From Chloroflexota bacterium (GTDB taxonomy: Bacteria; Chloroflexota; UBA6077; JACCZL01), in assembly GCA_030447245.1 (NCBI GenBank), contig JAUJPG010000007.1, positions 1 to 64,000 on the forward strand: a stretch of DNA of 64,000 nucleotides. Direction: 5' to 3'. Shown here piece after piece: positions 1-8,173 of this stretch. The notes beneath the pieces are model-generated. The model searched no databases. It was not told where the DNA came from and saw nothing but the letters and a program-made list of their open reading frames with translations. Position 1 is the first letter of the stretch, and each line of letters opens with the position of its first letter. The position numbers and the translations under genes are program-made.

Positions 1-72
1 AGCGTAGCTGGCGCAAGCCGCTGCCGTTCGGCCGCGCCGACCTCGCGGCCGATGAGTCGAGATCGCCGCAAG

Positions 73-453
73 TCAGCGACTGGCAACCCAGCGACTAGCC
101 GCGATGCGGATCAACTCGCGGAACTCGGCGCGGTCATCGTCGGACAGCGTCGTGTCTGCCAGGACACCAGCGACATGTCCGAGCGCCGGCTCCCAAGTGC
201 CAAGCCTGGTGATGGCCTGCGGGCACAGGCCACACGCGACGAGCAGCCGATCGGCATCCGCGGGTCCAAGCCCCAGGGCCGTGGCCATCCGCAGCACTAC
301 GGGACGCCGGGGCAGGTTGGTTGAGTTCTGGTCTGCCCGCTCCAGGCGATTCACGTACGCGGGGTCGATCTCGGCTCGGCGGGCGAGCAGATTCTGCGAA
401 AGCCCCGCACGAATTCTGAACGATCTCAGGAGTTGACCGAAGGACGGCGGCAT
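73..453 (-). CDS. XRE-family helix-turn-helix transcriptional regulator
   Basis: Small DNA-binding regulator. The N-terminal half is a Cro/C1-type HTH: the segment FGQLLRSFRIRAGLSQNLLA starts about residue 4 and is followed by RRAEIDPAYVNRLER. The C-terminal half (about residues 60-126) matches no family I recognise. A longer reading from a TTG at 489 is possible. I prefer the ATG at 453 because a promoter (-35 TTGACT, -10 CATACT) lies immediately upstream and would place that TTG inside the -35 box. This gives 126 residues. No target is evident apart from its own upstream repeats (AGTCAAT motifs), which suggest autoregulation. It is divergent from acpS. Confidence 0.8.
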   Translation of the reverse strand: MPPSFGQLLRSFRIRAGLSQNLLARRAEIDPAYVNRLERADQNSTNLPRRPVVLRMATALGLGPADADRLLVACGLCPQAITRLGTWEPALGHVAGVLADTTLSDDDRAEFRELIRIAASRWVASR

Positions 454-489
454 GCAGGAAGTATGCTCTCGCACTTGAGCGGGAGTCAA
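454..489 (-). promoter_or_regulatory. Predicted leaderless promoter of the XRE regulator
   Basis: On the minus strand, TTGACT (489-484) is followed by an 18-nt spacer and CATACT (465-460). Only six bases then separate the -10 box from the ATG at 453, so the transcript would start at or next to the start codon. No Shine-Dalgarno sequence is seen. The -35 box overlaps an AGTCAAT motif that recurs at 551-557 and, inverted, at 535-541. Confidence 0.5.
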
Positions 490-534
490 TACCCCAGCGC
501 CTCGACCGCGGAGGTGTGGAAAACCTTACGACGT

Positions 535-557
535 ATTGACTGGGAGTCTTAGTCAAT
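535..557. promoter_or_regulatory. Inverted repeat, candidate operator
   Basis: ATTGACT (535-541) and AGTCAAT (551-557) form a perfect 7-bp inverted repeat with 9 nt between the arms. It lies between the divergent XRE regulator and acpS. The same heptamer occurs at 484-490 in the regulator's -35 region. The spacing suits a dimeric XRE repressor; binding is an inference. Confidence 0.45.
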
Positions 558-594
558 CCCGCTGAGCAGTCTACGTTCCCGTCGTGGTCGGCTC

Positions 595-600
595 TATACT
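595..600 (+). promoter_or_regulatory. Candidate -10 box of acpS
   Basis: TATACT lies 39 nt upstream of the acpS ATG and is followed by CG, as at several other promoters in this window. No good -35 element is visible at 17 nt spacing. Confidence 0.35.
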
Positions 601-639
601 CGTAACGCCACGAACTCGGGCGAGAGAGGCGGGTGGAAG

Positions 640-1038
640 ATGATCGAAACCGGCATCGACCTGGTCGAGATTGATCGCGTTGCCGAGCTCTACACCCGAT
701 ACGGCGATCGATTCCGTGCCCGCGTCTTTACAGACGGTGAGTGGATTGACTCTGCCGGGCGCGCTCCCTCCCTGGCAGCGCGGTTCGCCGCCAAGGAAGC
801 GACCATCAAGGCTCTCGGCTCGCGCGAACCCGCGCTACGCGAGATCGAAGTCGTGCGGCCGGCCGGCTGCCGGCCGCGGATTCAACTCCATGGCCGCGCG
901 GAGGAAGTGGCCCGTGTTCAGGGCGTACGTGACGTGGCGCTTAGTGTCTCGCATTCCCGGGACCACGCGGTCGCCGTCGTCGTCCTGTTGCGGGACAGTG
1001 TGCAGCCGCGGTCGAGGGACGCCGAAGGCGGCGCATGA
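640..1038 (+). CDS. acpS: Holo-[acyl-carrier-protein] synthase
   Basis: Transfers the 4'-phosphopantetheine arm from CoA to the serine of apo-ACP in fatty acid synthesis; cytosolic. The 132-residue length is typical of AcpS. The Mg-binding motif GIDLVEIDRV is at residues 5-14 and the second signature FAAKEATIKALG at 49-60. The SVSHSRDHAVAVVV segment near the C-terminus is also typical. The ATG is preceded by a purine-rich GGTGGAAG. Identification is secure. Confidence 0.93.
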   Translation: MIETGIDLVEIDRVAELYTRYGDRFRARVFTDGEWIDSAGRAPSLAARFAAKEATIKALGSREPALREIEVVRPAGCRPRIQLHGRAEEVARVQGVRDVALSVSHSRDHAVAVVVLLRDSVQPRSRDAEGGA

Positions 1039-1105
1039 TCCGAGTCTCGCGGGTGCGCTGGCTCGCGGCGAGGCTCAATCTGGCTCGGCAATGGCGCGCT
1101 GGAGA

Positions 1106-1393
1106 CTAGAGACCGGCGGCTCGGGCGAGTGCAAGTGTGGCCCAGGCGGTGACGGAGGCGGCCACGAGGTGCACATCACCCAGAGAGTAGGGCACCGCGC
1201 CAGCCTCGAAGACTCCGGCGGCCTGGATGATTGAAGCCGTCAAAGAGGCGAGCGGCAGGTAGATGAAGAGGCTGAATGGCCGCCGGCCGGCTAGGAGGAA
1301 GAACACACACGCGTTGATCACACCCACCAGGGGCGTGATAATGAGCCAGATGGGCACTGAGCCGACGGCTGCTACAAGATCCACCGAGGACAT
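1106..1393 (-). CDS. Small hypothetical membrane protein
   Basis: A 95-residue, very hydrophobic protein with about three predicted membrane segments (roughly residues 12-34, 42-60 and 70-92). The ATG has a good Shine-Dalgarno sequence (GGGAGGG) about 5 nt upstream, which supports it as real. I recognise no family and assign no function. It lies between acpS and recJ on the opposite strand. Confidence 0.6.
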   Translation of the reverse strand: MSSVDLVAAVGSVPIWLIITPLVGVINACVFFLLAGRRPFSLFIYLPLASLTASIIQAAGVFEAGAVPYSLGDVHLVAASVTAWATLALARAAGL

Positions 1394-1531
1394 GCAACCC
1401 TCCCGTCGCGCCAGTATGGGCGAACTCCAGCCTAGGACCAGGCCCGAGCCGTGTCAAGGACCACCACGGTGCGGATCGGGTAGTGGATTCGCGCCGTACG
1501 CGATCCGAACCGTCGCCCGGGACATTGCGCG

Positions 1532-3235
1532 GTGACGATTGGCGACTGGAGCGTCCTGCCCCGCGCCCCAGGCGAAACGCTCGATCGACTCGGCGTTGGG
1601 TCACCGGTCCTCGCGCAGCTATTGGTGAACCGCGGGATCGACGGCGCCAGTGCCTCCGCCGACTTCCTGTGGGGCCGTGGCGAGCAAGGCGACCCGATCC
1701 TCCTGGCCGGCATGAAAGAGGCGCTCGCCCGCATCGACGCCGCGCTGAGACGCGACGAGTCGATCGTCGTCTATGGAGACTACGATGTCGACGGAGTCTC
1801 GGGAGCAACCCTCTTGGCGCTGGCGCTGCGGGCGATTGGCGCCCGCGTACGCGCGTTCATCCCACACCGCGACCGTGACGGTTACGGGCTCAACTCTGCC
1901 GTGCTGACTCGACTGCGCGCCGAGGGCGCCGGCCTGATCATCTCTGTCGACTGCGGCGTGAGTGCCGGCATCGAGATTGAGCGGGCGAAACGCGCAGGCT
2001 TGGACGTGATCGTCACGGATCATCACCATGTGCCAGCCGAACTTCCCGCGGCAGTGGCGGTCATCAATCCCCATCGCCTCGACTGCCCATACCCATTCAA
2101 GGCTCTGGCCGGGGCCGGAGTCGCGCTGCGGCTCGCGCAGGTAGTCGTCCGAAACTGGGCACCCGCGGGCGGCTTCACCGCGATCGACGACCATCTCCAC
2201 GAGCTCGCGATGCTCGGCACCGTCAGCGACGTGATGCCACTCGTCGGCGAGAACCGCGAGATCGTGCGCCGTGGCCTGGCGCGGATGAACACCAATCCCT
2301 CGCCGGGCATCGCGGCGCTGCTGAGGCGGGCTGGCCTGAACGTCGGCTGGGCTACTGCCGAGCACGTAGCGTACAAGCTGGCGCCGCGGCTCAACGCCGC
2401 CGGGAGGGTCGCCGACCCTGAGCTCGCGCACCTCCTGTTAGTGGCAACCACACCTGCCGCGGCGGCGGACATCGCCGAACAGCTTGAAGTCTTGAACACC
2501 CGCCGGCGAATGATGACCGAAGAGGCAGTCGGCGCGGCACGGGTCGAAATGGAGGCCCTTGATACGCCCTTACCGGCCGCGCTCGTCCTGAGCGGCCACT
2601 ATCCGGCCGGCGTGCTCGGCCTCGTGGCGGCGAGGGTGGCCGAAGAGGCGCAGCGACCGACGGCCGTGCTCCGGTGCGACCCTGGCCTGTGCCGCGGCTC
2701 GGTACGCGGCTTCGGCTCGGTCGACGTCGGGCGTGCAGTTGCAGCCTGTGCTGATCTGCTCGACGCGTTCGGCGGCCACGCGGCCGCCGCGGGTCTCAGC
2801 ATCGCACCGCAGTTGGTCGAGCATTTTCGCGCCCGCTTCATCGAGGCCGTCACCGCCCAGCAGTCTGACGGACCCTCGCTCGAGCGTCTCCGGCCCGGCC
2901 GCGTCGCCGACTGCCGCCTACATCCACGGTCAATTGATCTTGCGCTGTGCGACGTGCTGGCCCACCTGGAGCCGTGTGGGGAAGGCAACCCGACCCCGCT
3001 TTTCGAGACTCGAGGACTACGGGTGCAAGAGGCTCGGAGCGTGGCCGGCGGTCATCTCCGGCTTAGGCTCGCGGCTGACGGTGTCCGCCATCAGGCGATC
3101 GCATTTGGAGGAGCTAGCAGGGCGCCCCGGCCCTCCGACCTGATCGACGTGCTGTTCCACGTCCGCAGACACCGCTGGCGCGATGTCGACTGCGCGGAGC
3201 TCGAGGTGCTGGATTGGCGGCCTTCCGATTCCTAG
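1532..3235 (+). CDS. recJ: Single-stranded-DNA-specific 5'-3' exonuclease RecJ
   Basis: Degrades single-stranded DNA 5' to 3' in recombination and mismatch repair. The 567-residue protein has the DHH-family motifs: DYDVDG (residues 83-88), an ISVDCG segment near 137-142, DHHH (163-166), and the DHHA1 motif GGHAAAAG at about 413-420. The C-terminal part is the RecJ OB domain. It starts at GTG, and its length matches the family. It lies in the same window as mutS and mutL but is not in an operon with them. Confidence 0.92.
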   Translation: MTIGDWSVLPRAPGETLDRLGVGSPVLAQLLVNRGIDGASASADFLWGRGEQGDPILLAGMKEALARIDAALRRDESIVVYGDYDVDGVSGATLLALALRAIGARVRAFIPHRDRDGYGLNSAVLTRLRAEGAGLIISVDCGVSAGIEIERAKRAGLDVIVTDHHHVPAELPAAVAVINPHRLDCPYPFKALAGAGVALRLAQVVVRNWAPAGGFTAIDDHLHELAMLGTVSDVMPLVGENREIVRRGLARMNTNPSPGIAALLRRAGLNVGWATAEHVAYKLAPRLNAAGRVADPELAHLLLVATTPAAAADIAEQLEVLNTRRRMMTEEAVGAARVEMEALDTPLPAALVLSGHYPAGVLGLVAARVAEEAQRPTAVLRCDPGLCRGSVRGFGSVDVGRAVAACADLLDAFGGHAAAAGLSIAPQLVEHFRARFIEAVTAQQSDGPSLERLRPGRVADCRLHPRSIDLALCDVLAHLEPCGEGNPTPLFETRGLRVQEARSVAGGHLRLRLAADGVRHQAIAFGGASRAPRPSDLIDVLFHVRRHRWRDVDCAELEVLDWRPSDS

Positions 3236-3246
3236 CTTGAGGGTAG

Positions 3247-3269
3247 TCCGTAGCGGAAGCTGCTACGGA
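3247..3269 (+). terminator. Inverted repeat after recJ
   Basis: TCCGTAGC (3247-3254) and GCTACGGA (3262-3269) form an 8-bp stem with a 7-nt loop, 11 nt after the recJ stop. No T-run follows, so it is either a weak terminator or a regulatory site for the next gene, whose -10-like TATAAT is at 3300-3305. Confidence 0.35.
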
Positions 3270-3344
3270 ATGACGTAGCAGACCGCTGAGATCGGGCAGT
3301 ATAATTGCGTGCCTGGGCGCCGCTCGGCGCCACGGAGGTTGCTA

Positions 3345-4001
3345 TTGAGTCCGGCGAAAGCCCTCGAATTGAACGCCGAGCCGCGCACGGTACTTGGGAA
3401 GAAGGTCCGAGGGCTACGCCGGCAGGGCTACCTCCCGGCCAATGTCTATGGGCACGCCGAGTCGGCCGCGATCCAGCTCCATGCAAAAGACGCTGAGCGA
3501 ATCCTCGCCCAGGCTGGCAAGACTCACCTCATCGCGCTTTCGATGTCCGATGGTCAACCGACGACCGTGCTTGTGAAGGCGAGCCAACGGCACCCGACGC
3601 GCGGCTCGCTACTCCACGTTGACTTCTTCCGCGTCGCGATGAACGAGGCGTTGAGGGTTGACGTGCCGGTCCGTCTGGTCGGCGATGCGCCTGCAATTAA
3701 GGTGCATGATGCCTCAATGCTTCAGGCGACCTCGACCGTGAACATCGAAGCGCTCCCCGCCGATCTGCCGGACGCGATGGAGATCGACGTGTCCGGGCTG
3801 GAGGAGCTCGATAGCGCGTTGTACGTGCGCGATCTCCGGCCGCCAAGCGGAGTAACGATCCTGACCGATCCGGACGAGATGATCGTCAAGATGCTGCCGC
3901 CGACGATCGAGGAGGAGCCCGCGGAGGCAGCCGAGGCCGAGCCGACGGACGCCGACGGTGCGCAATTGACCGAGGCAGAGGGGGAGCAGACGGCCGAATA
4001 G
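3345..4001 (+). CDS. rplY: 50S ribosomal protein L25, CTC/TL5 type
   Basis: Binds 5S rRNA in the large ribosomal subunit. The 218-residue protein has the N-terminal L25 domain (to about residue 90) followed by the longer C-terminal beta domain of the general stress protein CTC/TL5 type. The tail is acidic and Glu/Ala-rich. I take the TTG at 3345 as start because it follows GGAGG at the right distance and gives the usual short N-terminus; an in-frame GTG at 3309 would add 12 unusual residues. A TATAAT at 3300-3305 could be the -10 box. Confidence 0.9.
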   Translation: MSPAKALELNAEPRTVLGKKVRGLRRQGYLPANVYGHAESAAIQLHAKDAERILAQAGKTHLIALSMSDGQPTTVLVKASQRHPTRGSLLHVDFFRVAMNEALRVDVPVRLVGDAPAIKVHDASMLQATSTVNIEALPADLPDAMEIDVSGLEELDSALYVRDLRPPSGVTILTDPDEMIVKMLPPTIEEEPAEAAEAEPTDADGAQLTEAEGEQTAE

Positions 4002-4106
4002 TCGGTCCCTGTCAGGTCACGCGGCGGCTCCCTCAGGAAGGCGGGAGGGCCCGGCTAGCGTCGAGTGCCGCCGCTTCGAGCGATCAGTCGGTGTACGACC
4101 CTAAGG

Positions 4107-5876
4107 CTAGTCAGCTGGGTCGTTGCTGAGGGACAGCCCGAGTTCACGCAGTTGATCCTGGTCCACGGCCGAGGGCGCTTGCATCATCAGGTCGAGCGCG
4201 CTCTGGTTCTTTGGAAACGCGATCACCTCCCGGATGTTTTGGGCGCCCGCCAGCAGCATTGCTACACGATCCAGACCGAGTGCGATGCCACCGTGAGGTG
4301 GCGCGCCAAACTCGAAGGCGCGCAGCATGTGGCCAAAGCGTTTTTCGGTCTGTTCCACACTGAGCCCTAGCGCGCGAAACACGGCTTCTTGCACAGCTCG
4401 CTGATGAATCCGGATGCTGCCGCTACCAAGCTCGTAGCCGTTGCAGACGAGGTCATACGCCTTGGCGCGCACCGACAACGGATCACTCTCTATGAACGGC
4501 ACGTCCTCATCCCGTGGGCGGGTGAACGGGTGGTGGACGAAGGTGACGCCGCCAGTCTGGGCGTCGGGCTCGAAGTAGGGAAAATCGGTGACGAAAGCAA
4601 AAACCAGGCGTGACTCGTCGATCAATCCCAATCGCCGACCAAGCTCGGCGCGGAGACGTCCCAGAACGCTCGCCGTCGTGTCGGCAGGGCCAGCCACCAC
4701 AAGCAACAGGGCCCCCGATGTGGCGTCGACCCGCTCCCGGATCGCCCGCAGCTCTCCCTCGCCCAGGTTTTTCGCAAAGGAGGAGCGAACCTCGTCGCCC
4801 TGGAAGGCCGCCCATGCCAGGCCACGGGCACCCCACGACTTTGCAAGCTCCTCCAGCTCGCCCAACTGACGGCGGCTGTAGTCGGCGGATCCCGGAGCGG
4901 ACATGCACCGGACCACGCCCCCTTCGACTACCGCGGCGCGGAACACCTCGAAGGCACTCGCTCGACCGATGTCCGTCAGGTCAATGATCGGCATCGCGAA
5001 GCGCAGGTCGGGCTTGTCCGTGCCGTACCGTTCCATCGCCTCGGCGAATGTCAGGCGCGGAAACCGGCGGTTGATCGTGTGCTTGCCGACCGCCTCGCCG
5101 AGACTCGTGAACAGTTCTTCGACGACCGCGAGGACGTCCTCCTCGTCGACGAAGCTCATCTCAAGGTCGAGCTGGGTGAACTCAGGTTGTCGGTCCGCGC
5201 GCAGATCCTCGTCACGAAAGCAGCGAGCAATCTGGAAGTAGCGGTCCGTGCCTGCGACCATCAGCAATTGTTTGAACTGCTGCGGTGATTGGGGCAGCGC
5301 ATAGAATTCGCCATGGTGCAATCGACTCGGCACCAGATAATCGCGGGCGCCCTCGGGTGTGCTGTTCACCAGGATCGGGGTTTCGATCTCCAGAAAGCCG
5401 CGCGCGTCCAGGAAGTCGCGTATGTACTTGTTCGCTCGATGACGCAGCGCGAGGTTCGATGCCATTCGCGTCCGGCGCAGGTCGAGGTAGCGGTAGCGCA
5501 GTCGAAGCTGCTCGTCGACATCCGCCTCATCGGCGATCCCAAATGGCACTGGTAGGCAGGGGTTGATCACGGAGACGACGTCAGCGTGCACCTCGACAGC
5601 CCCGGTAGGCATCCCGGGGTTGTCCGTGCCGGGCGGTCGCGGGGCCACGTCGCCCTCGACTTCCAGGACGAACTCCGGCCGCGATTCTGAGATGACTCGA
5701 TGCGCTTCCGGCGCTCGCTGCGGGTTGAGCACGACCTGAGTGACGCCGTAACGATCACGCAAGTCGACGAAGATCAGCCCGCCGTGGTCTCTGCTGCGGT
5801 GGAGCCAGCCCTGCATGCAAACGCGCCGACCCGCGTCATCCGCGCGAAGCTCGCCGCAGGTGTGGGTGCGCCGCAC
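4107..5876 (-). CDS. aspS: Aspartyl-tRNA synthetase
   Basis: Class II aminoacyl-tRNA synthetase of bacterial AspRS size (589 residues), which charges tRNA-Asp and in some bacteria also tRNA-Asn. The N-terminal OB anticodon-binding domain (about 1-105) is followed by the catalytic core with motif 2 (RCFRDEDLRADRQPEFTQLD) and motif 3 (GIALGLDRVAMLLAG). A GAD insertion domain lies between. It starts at GTG directly after an extended -10 promoter, so the mRNA appears leaderless. Whether it is discriminating cannot be read by eye. Confidence 0.94.
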   Translation of the reverse strand: MRRTHTCGELRADDAGRRVCMQGWLHRSRDHGGLIFVDLRDRYGVTQVVLNPQRAPEAHRVISESRPEFVLEVEGDVAPRPPGTDNPGMPTGAVEVHADVVSVINPCLPVPFGIADEADVDEQLRLRYRYLDLRRTRMASNLALRHRANKYIRDFLDARGFLEIETPILVNSTPEGARDYLVPSRLHHGEFYALPQSPQQFKQLLMVAGTDRYFQIARCFRDEDLRADRQPEFTQLDLEMSFVDEEDVLAVVEELFTSLGEAVGKHTINRRFPRLTFAEAMERYGTDKPDLRFAMPIIDLTDIGRASAFEVFRAAVVEGGVVRCMSAPGSADYSRRQLGELEELAKSWGARGLAWAAFQGDEVRSSFAKNLGEGELRAIRERVDATSGALLLVVAGPADTTASVLGRLRAELGRRLGLIDESRLVFAFVTDFPYFEPDAQTGGVTFVHHPFTRPRDEDVPFIESDPLSVRAKAYDLVCNGYELGSGSIRIHQRAVQEAVFRALGLSVEQTEKRFGHMLRAFEFGAPPHGGIALGLDRVAMLLAGAQNIREVIAFPKNQSALDLMMQAPSAVDQDQLRELGLSLSNDPAD

Positions 5877-5882
5877 CAGGCT

Positions 5883-5891
5883 ATTATAGCA
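5883..5891 (-). promoter_or_regulatory. Extended -10 promoter of aspS, leaderless
   Basis: On the minus strand the sequence reads TGCTATAAT, an extended -10 element with a perfect hexamer. Only six bases separate it from the aspS GTG at 5876, so transcription should begin at the start codon. No clear -35 box and no Shine-Dalgarno sequence are visible. Confidence 0.55.
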
Positions 5892-5935
5892 ACGGCCGAC
5901 GGCTGAACGGGCCTCCAGGCCGAGGCCTGGACGCG

Positions 5936-6919
5936 ATGATCGAGCTACCCGGACTGCCGCCGCTGAACGTCGTCGACGCGCTGCTGCTCGCGATCGTGCT
6001 GATGTACGTCGTGCAGGATGTCAGGCGCGGCGCGTTATTCGGCGCGCTGGATCTGGCCGGGTTCGGGCTCGGCCTGGTTGCGGCGCTCGTCGCGTACGTG
6101 CCGGCAGCCGACTGGCTGACTGCTCAGGCCGGCGTGCCGTACGCGCTCGCCAAACCGCTTGGATTCGGGGCGGTTTGGCTCGGCTCGGACGTGCTGTTCG
6201 CACTGACGTTCCGGCGGGCCGCCCGTGGATCCGCCCTGGCGGTGGCCGCCCACCCAGTGGGGCGCTTATTGGGTGCGGTGACTGGCATGGCCCGCGCCAC
6301 GGTGGCCGCTATGCTGGCTCTCGCCATCCTCGCGGGGCTGCCCGCCCCGGAGCCGGTGAGCCGCGAGATTCGCCAGTCGGCGCTCGCCAGTTACCTGACT
6401 GACGGTGCGATGGCGGTGCAGCGAGCGTTCGCGGGGATCTTCGACGATGCGGTCGACCAAACGATGGCGACCCTCACCGTCCGTCCCGACTCGAGCGAGC
6501 GCGTGACATTGCCGTTCCGAGTCGCCGAACCGCGCATCGATGGTTCCGCGGAAGACCGGATGATCGAGCTGGTCAATGAGGAACGCGAGCGTGCCGGCCT
6601 GCTTGCGCTCACCGTTGATCCCACCATCCGCGACGTCGCACGTGCGTACTCGGTGGACATGTTCCGTCGCGGCTACTTCTCGCACGTGGACCTCGATGGC
6701 GCCACGCCGTTCGATCGCATGCGGCGCGGCGGAGTCCGGTTTTCGGGGGCCGGCGAGAACCTGGCCCTTGCTCCAACGGTCGAGGTTGCTCATCAAGGAT
6801 TGATGAACAGCCCCGGCCACCGTGCCAACATCCTCAACGCGCGCTTCCGGCGAATCGGAATCGGCGCGGCTGGGGGCGGGATGCACGGTAGAATGTTCAC
6901 CCAGAACTTCGCGGACTGA
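5936..6919 (+). CDS. CvpA-like membrane domain fused to a CAP (SCP/PR-1) domain
   Basis: A 327-residue two-domain protein. Residues about 1-160 form a CvpA-family membrane domain with about four hydrophobic segments. Residues about 200-327 form a CAP domain with the expected marks: LVNEERERAGLLAL, YFSHVD, GENLA and a SPGHRANIL segment. The CAP domain is likely outside the cell. The family includes secreted proteins of mixed function, and CvpA proteins affect envelope homeostasis, but the substrate here is unknown. It starts 59 nt from aspS, divergently, and hemW follows after 12 nt, suggesting co-transcription. Confidence 0.82.
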   Translation: MIELPGLPPLNVVDALLLAIVLMYVVQDVRRGALFGALDLAGFGLGLVAALVAYVPAADWLTAQAGVPYALAKPLGFGAVWLGSDVLFALTFRRAARGSALAVAAHPVGRLLGAVTGMARATVAAMLALAILAGLPAPEPVSREIRQSALASYLTDGAMAVQRAFAGIFDDAVDQTMATLTVRPDSSERVTLPFRVAEPRIDGSAEDRMIELVNEERERAGLLALTVDPTIRDVARAYSVDMFRRGYFSHVDLDGATPFDRMRRGGVRFSGAGENLALAPTVEVAHQGLMNSPGHRANILNARFRRIGIGAAGGGMHGRMFTQNFAD

Positions 6920-6931
6920 TAGCCCAAGCTC

Positions 6932-8173
6932 ATGGTCGGAACTGCCGCGCTCTACGTCCACTTCCCGTATTGCGTGTCGATCTGCCCGTACTGTGACTTC
7001 GATCGTCAGGCCACCGGGTTTGGGTCGATCCCGCGCTACGTCGCCGCCGTGGCTGCTGACATGCGCCGCCAGTCGCGACGCCGGATCCACAGTATCTTCT
7101 TCGGTGGCGGCACACCCAGCCTGATGGAGCCCGATCAGGTCGCGACCTTGTGTCGGGCGGCGTCAGACACGTTCGACGTGCGAGCGGACGCGGAGATCAC
7201 GCTCGAGGCTAATCCCGGCGAATGCGAGAGCGCTCGCCTGACCGGATTCCGTGCGGCGGGGGTCAACCGCTTGAGCATCGGCGTCCAGAGCCTGGACGAT
7301 TCGACCCTGGAGCAATTGGGGCGCCGCCACACCGCCGAGGAGGCGCGCACCGCCGTCCGCTCGGCCCGCGCCGCTGACTTCGACAATGTCAGCCTGGACC
7401 TCATGCTGGGACTTGCCGGGATGACCACCGAGCGCTGGCTGGCCACCCTGGTGGATGCGATAGCGCTCGGCCCCGAGCATCTCTCCTGCTATATCCTGAC
7501 GGTCGACGAGCGAGTTCCGATGGGCCGCGACGTGGCGGGCGGCCGGCTGATCCTGCCCGACGAGGGCGCCGTGGCGGACCAGTACGAGGTGACGCAGCGG
7601 GTGCTGGCGGCCGAGGGCTACGAGCAGTACGAAATCTCGAATTGGGCGCGACCTGGTCGGGCCAGCCGCCACAACCTGACCTACTGGAGGGACGAGCCGT
7701 ACGTGGGCGTCGGGGCCGGCGCGGCGGGGTGGGTGGACGGCCGGCGGACCAAGCGTACACCGTCGCCGGCGCGGTACATGGCGGCTCTGGATCGAGGCAC
7801 AGTTGATCTGGTCGAGGACGAACGACCAGATCTGATCACCCGGGCCCGTGACTGGCTGGCGCTAGGGCTGAGGTTGCGCCGGGGAATCGACCCGGAAGAT
7901 TTCCGTCAGCGCTTCGGCAGCACGCTAAGTCAGGCCTTGGAGCCGGCCCTGAGCGACCTGATTGTGGGGCATAGACTAGAGACGGTGGAGGGCTTCCTGC
8001 GGATACCCGCCGCCAGCGTGCTTGTGACGAGCGAGATCTTGTTGAGGCTGCACGGAGCCATGGACGCCTGGACGCCGCCGCTCGGGCGCAGCGATTGGGG
8101 CTCGCCGTCAGGAGGCTCGGTGGCGCAGTCGGAGGCAGAAGGCCCGCAGCTCCGCACCGCGCGCGGCGCCTAG
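6932..8173 (+). CDS. hemW: Radical SAM heme chaperone HemW
   Basis: HemN-like radical SAM protein of 413 residues. The [4Fe-4S] motif CxxxCxxC is at Cys14, Cys18 and Cys21, and the aromatic and glycine motifs of the SAM site (FFGGGTPSLM) follow. Proteins of this length that begin directly with the cluster motif are HemW rather than coproporphyrinogen oxidase HemN. HemW binds heme and is thought to insert it into respiratory enzymes. Its 3' end overlaps the convergent polyprenyl synthase gene by 66 bp. Confidence 0.88.
   Translation: MVGTAALYVHFPYCVSICPYCDFDRQATGFGSIPRYVAAVAADMRRQSRRRIHSIFFGGGTPSLMEPDQVATLCRAASDTFDVRADAEITLEANPGECESARLTGFRAAGVNRLSIGVQSLDDSTLEQLGRRHTAEEARTAVRSARAADFDNVSLDLMLGLAGMTTERWLATLVDAIALGPEHLSCYILTVDERVPMGRDVAGGRLILPDEGAVADQYEVTQRVLAAEGYEQYEISNWARPGRASRHNLTYWRDEPYVGVGAGAAGWVDGRRTKRTPSPARYMAALDRGTVDLVEDERPDLITRARDWLALGLRLRRGIDPEDFRQRFGSTLSQALEPALSDLIVGHRLETVEGFLRIPAASVLVTSEILLRLHGAMDAWTPPLGRSDWGSPSGGSVAQSEAEGPQLRTARGA

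Noticed and set aside
1619-2431. 270-residue frame opposite recJ
   Set aside because: It is antisense to conserved RecJ motifs, has no ribosome site and matches no family; long shadow frames are expected in high-GC DNA.
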